From Lysobacteraceae bacterium (GTDB lineage: Bacteria; Pseudomonadota; Gammaproteobacteria; Xanthomonadales; Xanthomonadaceae): a stretch of 47,009 nucleotides of DNA. The position numbers and the translations under genes are program-made. This document shows, in pieces, positions 1 to 9,727 of the stretch. Position 1 is the first letter of the stretch; every line of letters starts with the position of its first letter. Where the stretch lies: the NCBI GenBank assembly GCA_024508915.1, contig JANINR010000040.1, positions 1-47,009 on the forward strand, in the 5' to 3' direction. A model generated the notes under the pieces. The model was not told the DNA's origin. It did no database searches and saw only the letters and a list, made by a program, of their open reading frames with translations.

Positions 1-280
1 GCAGGCGATCTACCGCGGCGACGCGATCCTGCGCCGCGCCGCGGCGTTGCAGGCGCACCCGCTGACCGTGGGCGCCCGCATCGCGCTGAACCCCGCGGAC
101 GCGCAGTCCGCCGGCCTCGCCGACGGCGCGATGGCGCGGGTGGCCGCGGGGCAGGGCACCGCCACGCTGCCGGTCGCGGTGGACGCTCGCGTGGCCGCCG
201 GCTGCGCCTGGATCGAATCCGGCTACGGCGCGACCGCGCCGCTGCTGGCCGCCGGCAAGGTGGAGGTCGCCCGCGCATGA
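1..280 (+). CDS. nuoG: NADH-quinone oxidoreductase subunit G, C-terminal end (partial)
   Basis: The frame is open from base 2 to the TGA at 278-280 and encodes the last ~92 residues of a protein that begins outside the window. The visible part looks like the C-terminal molybdopterin-oxidoreductase-like dinucleotide-binding segment of NuoG (pattern of [16 protein letters not shown] followed by a small beta-rich tail), but the motif content is low. The identification rests mainly on position: its stop overlaps the nuoH start by 4 nt (ATGA at 277-280) and the complete nuoH-N series follows. NuoG carries Fe-S clusters in the peripheral arm of complex I. Confidence 0.85.
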   Translation, partial: QAIYRGDAILRRAAALQAHPLTVGARIALNPADAQSAGLADGAMARVAAGQGTATLPVAVDARVAAGCAWIESGYGATAPLLAAGKVEVARA

Positions 281-1368
281 ACCCGCTGATGACCCACGTC
301 GTCGACCCCGTGCACCAGTGGTTGCTGTCGCTGGGCCCGGTCGGCCTGGTCGCGTGGCTGGTGCTGCTGATCCTCGGGATCGCGGTGCCGGTGATCCTCG
401 CCGTCGCGTTCTACGTCGTCTGGGAGCGCAAGCTCATCGGCTGGATGCACGTGCGCCATGGGCCGATGTACGTCGGCATGGGCGTGCTGCAGGCCTTCGC
501 CGACGTGTTCAAGCTGCTGTTCAAGGAAGTGGTGCACCCGACGGCCGCGCACCGCGTGCTGTACGTGCTCGCGCCGATGATCGCGCTGGTGCCGGCCTTC
601 GCCGCCTGGGCGGTGGTGCCCTTCGACGCGCAGGTGGTGCTGTCGAACGCGAACGCCGGCCTGTTGTACCTGCTGGCGATGACCTCGCTGGGCGTGTACG
701 GCGTGATCGTGGCCGGCTGGGCCTCGAACTCGAAGTACGCCTTCCTCGGCGCGATGCGCGCCTCGGCGCAGATGATCAGCTACGAGATCGCGATGGGCTT
801 CGCCATCGTCGGCGTGCTGATCGCCGCCGGCAGCCTGAACCTGGGCGACATCGTGATGGCGCAGTCGGGCGACGCCGGCTTCCTGGAGTGGTTCTGGCTG
901 CCGCTGCTGCCGCTGTTCGTCGTGTACTTCGTTTCCGGCGTGGCCGAGACCAACCGCGCCCCGTTCGACGTGGTCGAGGGCGAGTCGGAGATCGTGGCCG
1001 GCCACATGGTCGAGTACTCGGGATCGCAGTTCGCGCTGTTCTTCCTGGCCGAATACGCGAACATGCTGCTGGTCAGCTTCCTGACCGCCACGTTCTTCCT
1101 GGGCGGATGGCTCTCGCCGATCCCGGCGTCGTGGATCCCGGCCGGGATCCCGGTCGTGTCGACGCTGCTCGGCGGCGGCTGGTGGTGGCTGTTCGCCAAG
1201 GTGTTCTTCTTCGCCAGCGCCTTCATCTGGTTCCGCGCGACGTTCCCGCGCTACCGCTACGACCAGATCATGCGCCTGGGCTGGAAGGTGTTCATCCCGG
1301 TGACCCTGGGCTGGATCTTCGTGACCGCGCTGATGGCGTACTACGGTGTGTTCGAGGTGGGTGCCTGA
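277..1368 (+). CDS. nuoH: NADH-quinone oxidoreductase subunit H
   Basis: A 363-residue multi-pass inner-membrane subunit that connects the peripheral and membrane arms of complex I and helps form the quinone-binding cavity. Family hallmarks are visible: the [14 protein letters not shown] segment near residue 50 and the conserved loop [20 protein letters not shown] around residues 226-245, which faces the quinone site. The length is slightly above the usual ~325-345 residues because of an N-terminal extension ([17 protein letters not shown]). The start overlaps the nuoG stop (ATGA), and the stop shares one base with the nuoI start, so translational coupling is likely. Confidence 0.98.
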   Translation: MNPLMTHVVDPVHQWLLSLGPVGLVAWLVLLILGIAVPVILAVAFYVVWERKLIGWMHVRHGPMYVGMGVLQAFADVFKLLFKEVVHPTAAHRVLYVLAPMIALVPAFAAWAVVPFDAQVVLSNANAGLLYLLAMTSLGVYGVIVAGWASNSKYAFLGAMRASAQMISYEIAMGFAIVGVLIAAGSLNLGDIVMAQSGDAGFLEWFWLPLLPLFVVYFVSGVAETNRAPFDVVEGESEIVAGHMVEYSGSQFALFFLAEYANMLLVSFLTATFFLGGWLSPIPASWIPAGIPVVSTLLGGGWWWLFAKVFFFASAFIWFRATFPRYRYDQIMRLGWKVFIPVTLGWIFVTALMAYYGVFEVGA

Positions 1369-1856
1369 TGGCCAGGATGTTGGCATGGTTCAAGGGGCTG
1401 CTGCTCATCGAGCTGCTGCAGGGCATGTGGCTGACCCTGAAGTACCTGTTCCGCCCGAAGTACACGCTGATGTACCCGATGGAGAAGACGCCGCAGTCGC
1501 CGCGCTTCCGCGGGCTGCACGCGCTGCGCCGCTACCCGAACGGGGAGGAGCGCTGCATCGCGTGCAAGCTGTGCGAGGCGGTGTGCCCGGCGCTGGCGAT
1601 CACCATCGACTCCGAGCAGCGCGCCGACGGCACCCGCCGCACCACGCGCTACGACATCGACCTGTTCAAGTGCATCTTCTGCGGCTTCTGCGAGGAGTCC
1701 TGCCCGGTCGACTCGATCGTCGAGACCCACGTCCTCGAGTACCACTTCGAGAACCGCGGGGAGAACATCGTGACCAAGCCGCAGCTGCTGGCCCTGGGCG
1801 ACCGCCTGGAGGCCGAGATCGCCGAACGCCGCGCGGCCGACGCGCCGTTCCGCTGA
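1368..1856 (+). CDS. nuoI: NADH-quinone oxidoreductase subunit I (2x[4Fe-4S] ferredoxin-like)
   Basis: A 162-residue peripheral-arm subunit that carries clusters N6a and N6b and passes electrons towards N2 and quinone. Two ferredoxin motifs are complete: [12 protein letters not shown] (about residues 64-75) and [12 protein letters not shown] (about residues 103-114). The N-terminus has an amphipathic/membrane-associating stretch ([22 protein letters not shown]). The ATG at 1368 is read from the last base of the nuoH TGA (TGATG). A 46-nt gap follows before nuoJ, the longest spacer in this part of the operon. Confidence 0.98.
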   Translation: MARMLAWFKGLLLIELLQGMWLTLKYLFRPKYTLMYPMEKTPQSPRFRGLHALRRYPNGEERCIACKLCEAVCPALAITIDSEQRADGTRRTTRYDIDLFKCIFCGFCEESCPVDSIVETHVLEYHFENRGENIVTKPQLLALGDRLEAEIAERRAADAPFR

Positions 1857-1902
1857 CCGGCGCCCCGACGACGAGCATGCCGACGAGCAGCCTGAGGAAC
1901 CC

Positions 1903-2556
1903 ATGGACTTCGCACTGATCGCCTTCTACGCCTTCGCCGCCGCGGCCGTGCTGTCCGCCGTCGCGGTCATCGGCGCCCGCAACCCGGTGCATTCGGCGCT
2001 GTTCCTGGTGCTGACGTTCTTCACCGTGGCCTGCACCTGGATCCTCGCAGGCGCCGAATTCCTCGGCCTGGCGCTGGTGCTGGTGTACGTGGGCGCGGTG
2101 ATGGTGCTGTTCCTGTTCGTGGTGATGATGCTCGACATCGACGTGGCGCGGATGCGCGAGGGCTACGTGCGCTACCTCCCGGTCGGGCTGGTGGTGGCGG
2201 TGGTCATGCTCGCGGAGATGCTCGCCCTGATCGGCGTGCGTGCCCGGGCGGTCGAGCCGTTCGCCGGCAACGCCGCGGCGGCCGCCGCGGTCGAGGGCAA
2301 CACCCACTGGCTGGCCCGCGCGCTCTTCACCGAGTTCATGCTGCCGTTCGAGGTCGCCGCGGTGATCCTGACGGTCGCGGTGATCGCGGCGGTGATGCTG
2401 ACCCTGCGCCGCCGCGAGGGCGCCAAGCACCAGGATCCGCTCGACCAGGCGCGCGTGCGCGCCGCCGACCGCGTGCGCCTGGTGCGCATGGAGGCCGTGC
2501 GCCCCGCGCCGGCCGCCGGCGACCAGGCCGGCGAACCACAGGAGTCGAAGGCATGA
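1903..2556 (+). CDS. nuoJ: NADH-quinone oxidoreductase subunit J
   Basis: A 217-residue membrane subunit of the complex I proton-pumping arm with five predicted membrane segments. The NuoJ signature is visible in the [52 protein letters not shown] stretch (from about residue 28), which includes the helix with a pi-bulge and the conserved acidic residue in AEFLG. The C-terminal ~45 residues after RRREG are hydrophilic and variable. A GAGG-type ribosome-binding site lies just before the ATG. The stop overlaps the nuoK start by 4 nt (ATGA at 2553-2556). Confidence 0.97.
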   Translation: MDFALIAFYAFAAAAVLSAVAVIGARNPVHSALFLVLTFFTVACTWILAGAEFLGLALVLVYVGAVMVLFLFVVMMLDIDVARMREGYVRYLPVGLVVAVVMLAEMLALIGVRARAVEPFAGNAAAAAAVEGNTHWLARALFTEFMLPFEVAAVILTVAVIAAVMLTLRRREGAKHQDPLDQARVRAADRVRLVRMEAVRPAPAAGDQAGEPQESKA

Positions 2557-2897
2557 CGCCGACCGCCACCACGCTCGCGACCGCCGCCACGGCGCTGTCC
2601 CTGGGCCATTTCCTCGCGCTCGGCGCGGCGCTGTTCTGCATCGCCGTCGCGGGCATCTTCCTCAACCGGAAGAACGTGATCGTGCTGCTGATGTGCATCG
2701 AGCTGCTGCTGCTCTCGGTGAACGTCAACTTCGTGGCGTTCTCGCGCCACCTCGGCGACGCGTCGGGCCAGGTCTTCGTGTTCTTCATCCTCACCGTGGC
2801 CGCGGCCGAGGCCGCGATCGGCCTGGCGATCCTGGTCACCCTGTTCCGCAACCGGCGCACGATCGACGTGGCCGAGATCGACACCTTGAAGGGCTGA
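2553..2897 (+). CDS. nuoK: NADH-quinone oxidoreductase subunit K
   Basis: A 114-residue, three-helix membrane subunit homologous to MrpC and part of the proton path. Conserved features are [29 protein letters not shown], with the functional Glu in the second helix, and the Glu in the [11 protein letters not shown] helix. It is about 13 residues longer than the usual 100-102 because of an N-terminal Thr/Ala-rich lead ([17 protein letters not shown]). The start overlaps the nuoJ stop. A start inside this lead, such as a later TTG or CTG, cannot be excluded, but the 4-nt overlap favours the ATG given. Confidence 0.97.
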   Translation: MTPTATTLATAATALSLGHFLALGAALFCIAVAGIFLNRKNVIVLLMCIELLLLSVNVNFVAFSRHLGDASGQVFVFFILTVAAAEAAIGLAILVTLFRNRRTIDVAEIDTLKG

Positions 2898-2901
2898 GGC
2901 G

Positions 2902-5013
2902 ATGCCGGACGTCGACACTCTCTACAACGGCCTCGCGCTCCCGGCCGGCGTGCTGCTGGCGGTGGTGCTGGCGCCGCTGGCCGGCGCGATCGTCGCCGGG
3001 CTGTTCCGCAACCAGGTCGGCCGCGCCGGCTCGCACGCGGTCACGATCGCCGGCGTGGCCGCCAGCTGCGCGCTGTCGTGCTGGGTGCTCTGGCAGCTGG
3101 TGGGCAAGGGCGCGCCGCCGTTCAACGAGAACGTGTACACCTGGTTCAGCATCGGCGGCTACGAGGCCCACGTGGGCTTCATGGTCGACAAGCTGACCGC
3201 GATGATGATGGTCGTGGTGACCTTCGTGTCGCTGCTCGTGCACGTCTACACGATCGGCTACATGGCCGACGACCCGGGCTACCAGCGCTTCTTCAGCTAC
3301 ATCTCGCTGTTCACCTTCTCGATGCTGATGCTGGTGATGAGCAACAACTTCATGCAGCTGTTCTTCGGCTGGGAAGCGGTGGGCCTCGTCTCGTACCTGC
3401 TGATCGGCTTCTGGTTCAGGCGACCGACGGCGATCTTCGCCAACCTCAAGGCGTTCCTGGTCAACCGCGTCGGCGACTTCGGCTTCATCCTCGGCATCGC
3501 CGGGGTGCTGTACTGGTTCGGCACGCTCGACTACGCGACCGTGTTCGCCAATGCGCCGACCATCGACGGCCTGACCACGTCCGTGTTCGCCGGCCATGAA
3601 TGGTCGGTGGCGACCATCATCTGCATCTGCCTGTTCGTCGGCGCGATGGGCAAGTCCGCGCAGGTGCCGCTGCACGTGTGGCTGCCGGACTCGATGGAGG
3701 GCCCGACCCCGATCTCGGCGCTGATCCACGCCGCGACGATGGTCACCGCGGGCATCTTCATGGTCGCGCGCATGTCGCCGCTGTTCGAGCTGAGCGAAAC
3801 GGCCCTCGACTTCGTGCTGTTCATCGGCGCGACGACGGCGTTCTTCACCGGCCTGATCGGCATGGTCCAGAACGACATCAAGCGCGTCGTGGCCTACTCG
3901 ACCCTGTCGCAGCTGGGTTACATGACGGTCGCGCTGGGCGTGTCGGCCTACAGCGCGGCGGTCTACCACCTGATGACCCACGCCTTCTTCAAGGCGCTGC
4001 TGTTCCTCGGCGCGGGCTCGGTCATCATCGCCATGCACCACGAGCAGGACATGCGCCGCATGGGCGGCCTGCGCAAGGTCATGCCGGTCACGTTCTGGAC
4101 GATGCTCGTCGGCACGCTGGCCCTGGTCGGCACGCCGTTCTTCAGCGGCTTCTACTCGAAGGACACCATCATCGAGGCGGCGGCGGAGCATGCGCACGAG
4201 GCCGGCAACTGGATCGCGACGTACGGCTACTGGGCTGTGCTGCTGGGCGCGTTCGTGACTTCGTTCTACAGCTTCCGCCTGCTGTACATGACCTTCGCCG
4301 GCCCCGGACGCTTCCGCGACGCGCACGGCGACCACGCGCACGGCGACCACGCGCACGACGACGATGCGCACGACCACGACCACGGCCACGGCCACGGCGC
4401 GCACGAACCGCACGAGTCGCCGTGGGTGGTGACGGTGCCGCTGGTGCTGCTGGCGATCCCGTCCGTGGTGATCGGCTTCCTCACCGCCGGCCCGATGCTG
4501 TTCGGCACCGACATGATGGGCCACGCGAAGCAGTTGCCGTTCTTCCTCGGTTCCATCGACCTCGCGGCCGCGCGCGACGTGGTCGCGAAGATCGCGGAAG
4601 AGGCCTGGCACGGGCCGGTGCAGTTCGCGCTGCACGGGTTCATGGCGCCGGCGTTCTGGCTGGCGTTCGCCGGCTTCCTGCTCGCGACCGCCATGTACTG
4701 GTGGAAGCCGGAGCTCGCCGGCCGCGCCCGCCGCGCCTTCGCCTGGCCGGTGCGCATCCTCGAGGACAAGTACGGCATGGACGCGCTCTGGATCCGCGGT
4801 TTCGCCGGCGGTGGCCTGGCCCTCGGCAAGGTCTCGCGCCAGGCCGACGAGCGGGTGATCGACGGCGCCATCGTCAACGGCAGCGTGCGGGTGGTGGCGG
4901 CCGTCGCCGGCCTGCTGCGCCGCACCCAGTCGGGCTACCTCTACCACTACGCCTTCGCGATGATCCTGGGCCTGATCGCGCTGCTGGCGGCCCTGCTTCG
5001 CTACTGGCACTGA
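2902..5013 (+). CDS. nuoL: NADH-quinone oxidoreductase subunit L
   Basis: A 703-residue antiporter-like subunit at the distal end of the complex I membrane arm. It carries the long lateral helix at its C-terminus. Typical motifs are WEAVGLVSYLLIGFW, KSAQVPLHVWLPDSMEGPTPISALIHAATMVTAGIF (the proton-channel Lys/His helices) and NDIKRVVAYSTLSQLGYM. A His/Asp-rich insertion of ~32 residues (about residues 472-503, bases 4317-4410) sits in a loop between membrane segments. The start lies 4 nt after the nuoK stop. Confidence 0.98.
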   Translation: MPDVDTLYNGLALPAGVLLAVVLAPLAGAIVAGLFRNQVGRAGSHAVTIAGVAASCALSCWVLWQLVGKGAPPFNENVYTWFSIGGYEAHVGFMVDKLTAMMMVVVTFVSLLVHVYTIGYMADDPGYQRFFSYISLFTFSMLMLVMSNNFMQLFFGWEAVGLVSYLLIGFWFRRPTAIFANLKAFLVNRVGDFGFILGIAGVLYWFGTLDYATVFANAPTIDGLTTSVFAGHEWSVATIICICLFVGAMGKSAQVPLHVWLPDSMEGPTPISALIHAATMVTAGIFMVARMSPLFELSETALDFVLFIGATTAFFTGLIGMVQNDIKRVVAYSTLSQLGYMTVALGVSAYSAAVYHLMTHAFFKALLFLGAGSVIIAMHHEQDMRRMGGLRKVMPVTFWTMLVGTLALVGTPFFSGFYSKDTIIEAAAEHAHEAGNWIATYGYWAVLLGAFVTSFYSFRLLYMTFAGPGRFRDAHGDHAHGDHAHDDDAHDHDHGHGHGAHEPHESPWVVTVPLVLLAIPSVVIGFLTAGPMLFGTDMMGHAKQLPFFLGSIDLAAARDVVAKIAEEAWHGPVQFALHGFMAPAFWLAFAGFLLATAMYWWKPELAGRARRAFAWPVRILEDKYGMDALWIRGFAGGGLALGKVSRQADERVIDGAIVNGSVRVVAAVAGLLRRTQSGYLYHYAFAMILGLIALLAALLRYWH

Positions 5014-5017
5014 CCGC

Positions 5018-6538
5018 ATGTCGACCATGACCGATCTCCCGCTGCTCAGCCTGCTGGTCTGGATCCCGATCGTCGGCGGCGTGCTGTGTTTGGCCCTCGG
5101 CGACGCGCGCGCGCAGGCGGCGCGCTGGACCGCGCTCGCGTTCGCGCTCGCGACCTTGCTGGCGAGCATCCCGTTGTTCACCGGCTTCGACTTCGGCGAC
5201 GCCGGCATGCAGTTCGTCGAGCAGCGCGCCTGGATCCCGGCATACGACATCCAGTACCACCTCGGCGCCGACGGCATCTCGGTGGCACTGATCGGACTCA
5301 CCGCGCTCACCACGGTGCTGGTCCTGGTCGGTGCCTGGAGCCCGATCCAGAAGCGCGTGAACCAGTACGTCGCCGCGATGCTGGTGCTCGAAGGCGTGAT
5401 GATCGGCGTGTTCGCGGCGATGGACGCGATGCTGTTCTACGTGTTCTTCGAGGCGATGCTGATCCCGATGTTCATCCTGATCGGCGTCTGGGGCGGCCCG
5501 CGCCGCGTCTACGCCTCGCTCAAGTTCTTCCTGTACACCTTCCTCGGCTCGGTGTTCATGCTGGTCGGGCTGGTGTACCTGTACCTGAAGGGCGGCAGCT
5601 GGCAGATCGCGGACATGGCGGCGCTGCCGCTGGGCATGCGCGAGCAGGTCTGGCTGTTCTTCGCGTTCCTGATCGCGTTCGCGGTCAAGGTGCCGATGTT
5701 CCCGGTCCACACCTGGCTTCCCGACGCGCACGTCGAGGCGCCGACGGGCGGCTCGGTGGTGCTGGCCGCGATCATGCTGAAGATCGGCGGATACGGCTTC
5801 CTGCGCTTCACCCTGCCGATCGTGCCCGACGCCGGCCACGAGCTGGCCTGGCTGGTCATCGCGCTCAGCCTGATCGCGATCATCTACGTCAGCCTCGTCG
5901 CCCTCGTGCAGGACGACATGAAGAAGCTGATCGCCTATTCGTCGGTCGCGCACATGGGCTTCGTCACCATGGGCACCTTCATCGCGTTCTCGCTGGTCCG
6001 CGATTACGGCAACCTCGACGCCGCGCGCCTCGGCCTGCAGGGCGCGATGGTGCAGATGGTGAGCCACGGCTTCATCTCGGGCGCGATGTTCTCCTGCGTG
6101 GGCGTGCTCTACGATCGCCTGCATACCCGCCGGATCGCCGACTACGGCGGCGTGGCCAACGTGATGCCGTGGTTCGCGGCGTTCTTCATCTTCTTCTCGA
6201 TGGCGAATTCCGGCCTGCCCGGCACCTCGGGCTTCGTCGGCGAGTTCATGGTGATCCTGGCCAGCTTCCAGCAGCACCCGCTGCTCGCCTTCGGCGTCGC
6301 CACCACCCTGATCACCGGCGCGGGCTACACGCTGTGGCTGGCCAAGCGGATCATCTGGGGCGAGGTCGGCAACGCCAACGTCGCGGCCATGAAGGACATC
6401 GACATGCGCGAGTGGATCGTGCTCGGCGCCTTCGCCGCGGGCGTGCTGCTCATCGGCGTGTGGCCGAAGCCGCTCACCGACCTGATGGAACCCTCCATCG
6501 CGCAACTGGCGAGCCAGCTCGCCGCCAGCAAGCTCTGA
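5018..6538 (+). CDS. nuoM: NADH-quinone oxidoreductase subunit M
   Basis: A 506-residue antiporter-like proton-pumping subunit with 14 expected membrane helices. Diagnostic segments are FFEAMLIPMFILIG with the key Glu of helix 5 (about residue 145), VKVPMFPVHTWLPDAHVEAPTGGSV, and DDMKKLIAYSSVAHMGF. The start ATG (MSTMTDLPLLS) lies 4 nt after the nuoL stop, and an alternative in-frame ATG occurs three codons later. The length matches the family norm. Confidence 0.98.
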   Translation: MSTMTDLPLLSLLVWIPIVGGVLCLALGDARAQAARWTALAFALATLLASIPLFTGFDFGDAGMQFVEQRAWIPAYDIQYHLGADGISVALIGLTALTTVLVLVGAWSPIQKRVNQYVAAMLVLEGVMIGVFAAMDAMLFYVFFEAMLIPMFILIGVWGGPRRVYASLKFFLYTFLGSVFMLVGLVYLYLKGGSWQIADMAALPLGMREQVWLFFAFLIAFAVKVPMFPVHTWLPDAHVEAPTGGSVVLAAIMLKIGGYGFLRFTLPIVPDAGHELAWLVIALSLIAIIYVSLVALVQDDMKKLIAYSSVAHMGFVTMGTFIAFSLVRDYGNLDAARLGLQGAMVQMVSHGFISGAMFSCVGVLYDRLHTRRIADYGGVANVMPWFAAFFIFFSMANSGLPGTSGFVGEFMVILASFQQHPLLAFGVATTLITGAGYTLWLAKRIIWGEVGNANVAAMKDIDMREWIVLGAFAAGVLLIGVWPKPLTDLMEPSIAQLASQLAASKL

Positions 6539-6551
6539 GGACGCAAGCCGC

Positions 6552-8000
6552 ATGATCGCGACCCTGCCCACCGCCGCCGACCTGCTGCCGCTGCTGCCGG
6601 AACTGGTGCTCGTCGCCGGCGCGTTCGCGCTGCTGATGCTGGACCTGTTCCTGGACGAGGCGCGGCGCGGCGTCACCAACACGCTGGCGATCGTGCTGTT
6701 GCTGGTCGTCGCCGGGATGGCCTTCGCCGGCACGGGCGGGCAGGGCACCGTGCTCGGCGGCATGTTCGTGCGCGACACCATGGCCGACGTGCTCAAGGCC
6801 GCGGCCTGCGTCGTCACCGCGCTGTCGCTGGTCTACGCCTGGCCGTTCCTGCGCGAGCGCGGGCTGTACAAGGGCGAAGTGGCGGTGCTGATGCTGTTCG
6901 CCACCCTCGGCATGATGCTGCTGATCTCCGCCGGCAGCCTGGTCATGGTCTACCTCGGCCTGGAACTGCTGGCGCTGTGCTCGTACGCGCTGGTCGCGAT
7001 CGACCGCGACAGCGCGCTGTCGTCCGAGGCGGCGATGAAGTATTTCGTGCTCGGCTCGCTGGCGTCGGGCCTGCTGCTGTACGGAATGTCGCTGCTGTAC
7101 GGCGCGACCGGGACGCTCGACCTGGCGACGCTGCATGGCGCGATCGCGATGTCGCAGGAGCGGACCCTCCTGCTGATGGGGACCGTGTTCCTCGTCGCCG
7201 GCATCGCCTTCAAGTTCGGCGCGGCGCCGTTCCACATGTGGCTGCCGGACACCTACCACGGCGCGCCGACCGCGATCACCGTGTTCATCGGCTCGGCGCC
7301 GAAGCTCGCCGCGTTCGCGATGGCGTTCCGCCTGCTGGAAGCCGGCGTCGGCCCGCTCAGCGCCGAGTGGCGGCTGCTCGTTGCCGCGCTCGCGGTGGCT
7401 TCGCTGGCGGTGGGCAACCTGATCGCGCTGGCGCAATCCAACCTCAAGCGCATGCTCGCGTACTCGACGATCTCGCACGTCGGCTTCGTGTTCATGGGCA
7501 TCGCCGCGGCGAACGCAGCCGGCTACGCGGCGGCGATGTTCTACGCGATCAGCTACGCGATCATGGCCACGGCCTCGTTCGGCGCGATCGTGGTGCTGGC
7601 GCGCAATGGTTACGAGTCGGACGGCATCGACGACTTCCGCGGCTTGGCGGCGCGCAGCCCCTGGCTGGCGGGCATGATGCTGTGCGCGATGATGTCGCTG
7701 GCCGGCATCCCGCCGTTCCTCGGCTTCTGGGCCAAGCTCGCGGTGCTGCGCGCGGCGATCGGCGGCGACCTGCTGTGGCTGGCGATCGTCGGCATCGTGT
7801 TCGCGGTGATCGGCTGCTTCTACTACCTGCGCGTGTGCAAGGCGATGTACTTCGAGGCCCCGCCGGAGGGCGTGCCCGCGCCGCGGCCGCACGACCGGAT
7901 CCTGCGCACGGCCTTCGGCGTCAACGCGCTCGCGCTGCTGGGGCTGGGCCTGGCCTGGAACCCGATCATGGCCTGGTGCCAGGCGGCGTTCCCCGGCTAG
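6552..8000 (+). CDS. nuoN: NADH-quinone oxidoreductase subunit N
   Basis: A 482-residue antiporter-like subunit next to NuoK in complex I. Visible motifs are GLELLALCSYALVAIDRD, FKFGAAPFHMWLPDTYHGAPTAITVF and NLKRMLAYSTISHVGFVFMGI. It is the last gene of the nuo operon. Its TAG stop (7998-8000) overlaps, on the other strand, the TAG stop of the convergent ABC exporter gene (7997-7999), the two sharing the palindrome CTAG. I see no hairpin terminator between the two genes. Confidence 0.98.
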   Translation: MIATLPTAADLLPLLPELVLVAGAFALLMLDLFLDEARRGVTNTLAIVLLLVVAGMAFAGTGGQGTVLGGMFVRDTMADVLKAAACVVTALSLVYAWPFLRERGLYKGEVAVLMLFATLGMMLLISAGSLVMVYLGLELLALCSYALVAIDRDSALSSEAAMKYFVLGSLASGLLLYGMSLLYGATGTLDLATLHGAIAMSQERTLLLMGTVFLVAGIAFKFGAAPFHMWLPDTYHGAPTAITVFIGSAPKLAAFAMAFRLLEAGVGPLSAEWRLLVAALAVASLAVGNLIALAQSNLKRMLAYSTISHVGFVFMGIAAANAAGYAAAMFYAISYAIMATASFGAIVVLARNGYESDGIDDFRGLAARSPWLAGMMLCAMMSLAGIPPFLGFWAKLAVLRAAIGGDLLWLAIVGIVFAVIGCFYYLRVCKAMYFEAPPEGVPAPRPHDRILRTAFGVNALALLGLGLAWNPIMAWCQAAFPG

Positions 8001-9727
8001 GCATTCCGCCGCACGGCCGGGCTCCGCGCCGGGCCGGGCGCGCGCGTCGCGGTCGCCACGCCGCTGCCGTCGATCTCCACGGACTGGTCGGCCATGGCCG
8101 CCAGCCCGGTGCGGTGCGAGACGACGACGAGCGCGGCATGCGGCAGTCGCCGCCGGAGGGTCGCGAGCACTCCGCGTTCCGACGCGGCATCCAGCGCGCT
8201 GGTGGCTTCGTCCAGGATCGCCAGCGCCGGCGCGCGAAGCAGCACCTGGGCCAGCAGCAGGCGTTGCAGTTCGCCGCCGGAGAAGCGGCTGCCGGATTCC
8301 TGCAGTCCCGCATCGAGGCCGGCACCGCTCCTGCGCACGCGTCCGGCGAGGCCGACATCGGCCAGCGCGCCCCATATCATTTCGTCCGTCGCATCGGGCC
8401 GGGCCCAGCGCAGGCTGTCGCGCACGCTTGCATGCCAGGGACGGACCTGCTGGCTGACGTAGGCGCTCCTTCCGACGAGCGCGCGGTACCGGTCGAAGCC
8501 GACCTCGCCGTGCGCGTCTTCCGCCTCGAAGACTTCGGGCGTCGCCATTCCCGAAAGGATGTCGACCAGGCAGGTCTTGCCGATGCCCGAGTCGCCGCAC
8601 ACCAGGGTCAGCTCGCCCGGGGCCAGCAGCAGGTCGCGGACCTCGAGCGGCACGAGCGACGCCGGCAGCCGCACCCTGCGGAGGCGCAGGGGACGCAATC
8701 CGCCGCCGGGCGCCTGCGGCGGCGACCGGTCCGCCTGCAGCGACACGTACCGTTGCCACAGTTCGAATGCCGGCACCGCCGAGCGCAGCTGCTGCACGCC
8801 TTGCCGCGTCGATGCGAGGTAGGGCAGGAGGCGCGCCAGCAGCAGGCACACCGCCACCAGCGCCGCCTGGTCGATGCCCTGCCAGCGGTGGGCCACGACG
8901 AAGGCCGCGGCGATCGTCGCGGTCGCGAGCAGCTCCAGCAGGAGCCGGCCGTGCGCGGCGAGTTCGAGCTGTCGCCTGTATCCGCGCCCGAGCTGCGTCG
9001 CCATGTCCGCCCAGGACGCGTGGTCCGCGTGCTGCCGCCCGAAGGAACGGACATGGCGCAGGCGCCGCGGAAAGTCCTCGCCGCGCCAGAACAGGCGGGT
9101 CATGTCGGCCACGTAGGCCCGGCTGATGCGCGACTGTTCGCCGCCGAACAGTTTCGTCGCCATCCATGCGAAGGCCGCGAACACCGGCAACGCCAGCACC
9201 AGCGGCGGCGACACCCAGAACGCGAAGGCGAGGGTCACGGCCGTGGTGACCGCCGCGACCAGCAGCTGCAGCATCGCGGTGAATCCGTGGACGATGATCT
9301 CGACGTTGTAGGTGAGGACATTCGCGATCTCGGCCGACGTCGCGTCGCCGAGCGCGTCGAGCTTCGCGCGGACCAGCCGCGCATGGACCCTGCGGCGGAG
9401 GAAGACGCCGTAACGCGACGCCATGCGCGCGCCGAGGCAGGCCGCGGACCATCGCGACACCGCGAACAGGCCGGAGGCTGCGGCGAACAGGGCCGCATCG
9501 GCTTCGAGGCTTGCCGCCGCCGCCGGGATCCGATCGGCGAACGGCAGCGGCGATGATGGCTGGAGCAGCGGGACCAGGAACAGTGCTGCGAGGCTGCCGG
9601 CAAGCGCCGCGACCAGGGACGCGACCACATACGCGGCGATCCGCCGCCGGTCCGCGCGCGTCAGCGTGCGCCCGAAGGCGCGCAGCAGCGCGCCGCGCGC
9701 GTCAGCCGAGGAGTCGTCGCAGGGCAT
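7997..9727 (-). CDS. ABC exporter, fused membrane and ATPase domains
   Basis: A 576-residue half-transporter of the type I exporter family, expected to act as a homodimer in the inner membrane. Residues ~30-310 form the transmembrane domain. The ATPase domain shows Walker A GDSGIGKT (378-385), Q-loop VSQQ (424-427), signature FSGGE (482-486, a variant of LSGGQ), Walker B ALAILDE (501-507) and the switch His538. There is no peptidase C39 domain at the N-terminus. The start at 9727 overlaps the upstream kinase gene by 26 nt, so the two are coupled. The linker before Walker A is short and the nucleotide-binding domain lacks a clear A-loop aromatic. Similar transporters export lasso peptides and glycolipids; the substrate here is unknown. 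Confidence 0.9.
   Translation of the reverse strand: MPCDDSSADARGALLRAFGRTLTRADRRRIAAYVVASLVAALAGSLAALFLVPLLQPSSPLPFADRIPAAAASLEADAALFAAASGLFAVSRWSAACLGARMASRYGVFLRRRVHARLVRAKLDALGDATSAEIANVLTYNVEIIVHGFTAMLQLLVAAVTTAVTLAFAFWVSPPLVLALPVFAAFAWMATKLFGGEQSRISRAYVADMTRLFWRGEDFPRRLRHVRSFGRQHADHASWADMATQLGRGYRRQLELAAHGRLLLELLATATIAAAFVVAHRWQGIDQAALVAVCLLLARLLPYLASTRQGVQQLRSAVPAFELWQRYVSLQADRSPPQAPGGGLRPLRLRRVRLPASLVPLEVRDLLLAPGELTLVCGDSGIGKTCLVDILSGMATPEVFEAEDAHGEVGFDRYRALVGRSAYVSQQVRPWHASVRDSLRWARPDATDEMIWGALADVGLAGRVRRSGAGLDAGLQESGSRFSGGELQRLLLAQVLLRAPALAILDEATSALDAASERGVLATLRRRLPHAALVVVSHRTGLAAMADQSVEIDGSGVATATRAPGPARSPAVRRNA

Noticed and set aside
2836-5313. Long open frame antisense to nuoL
   Set aside because: Same reason: it mirrors the codon bias of nuoL, and its His/Arg/Asp-rich product matches no family.
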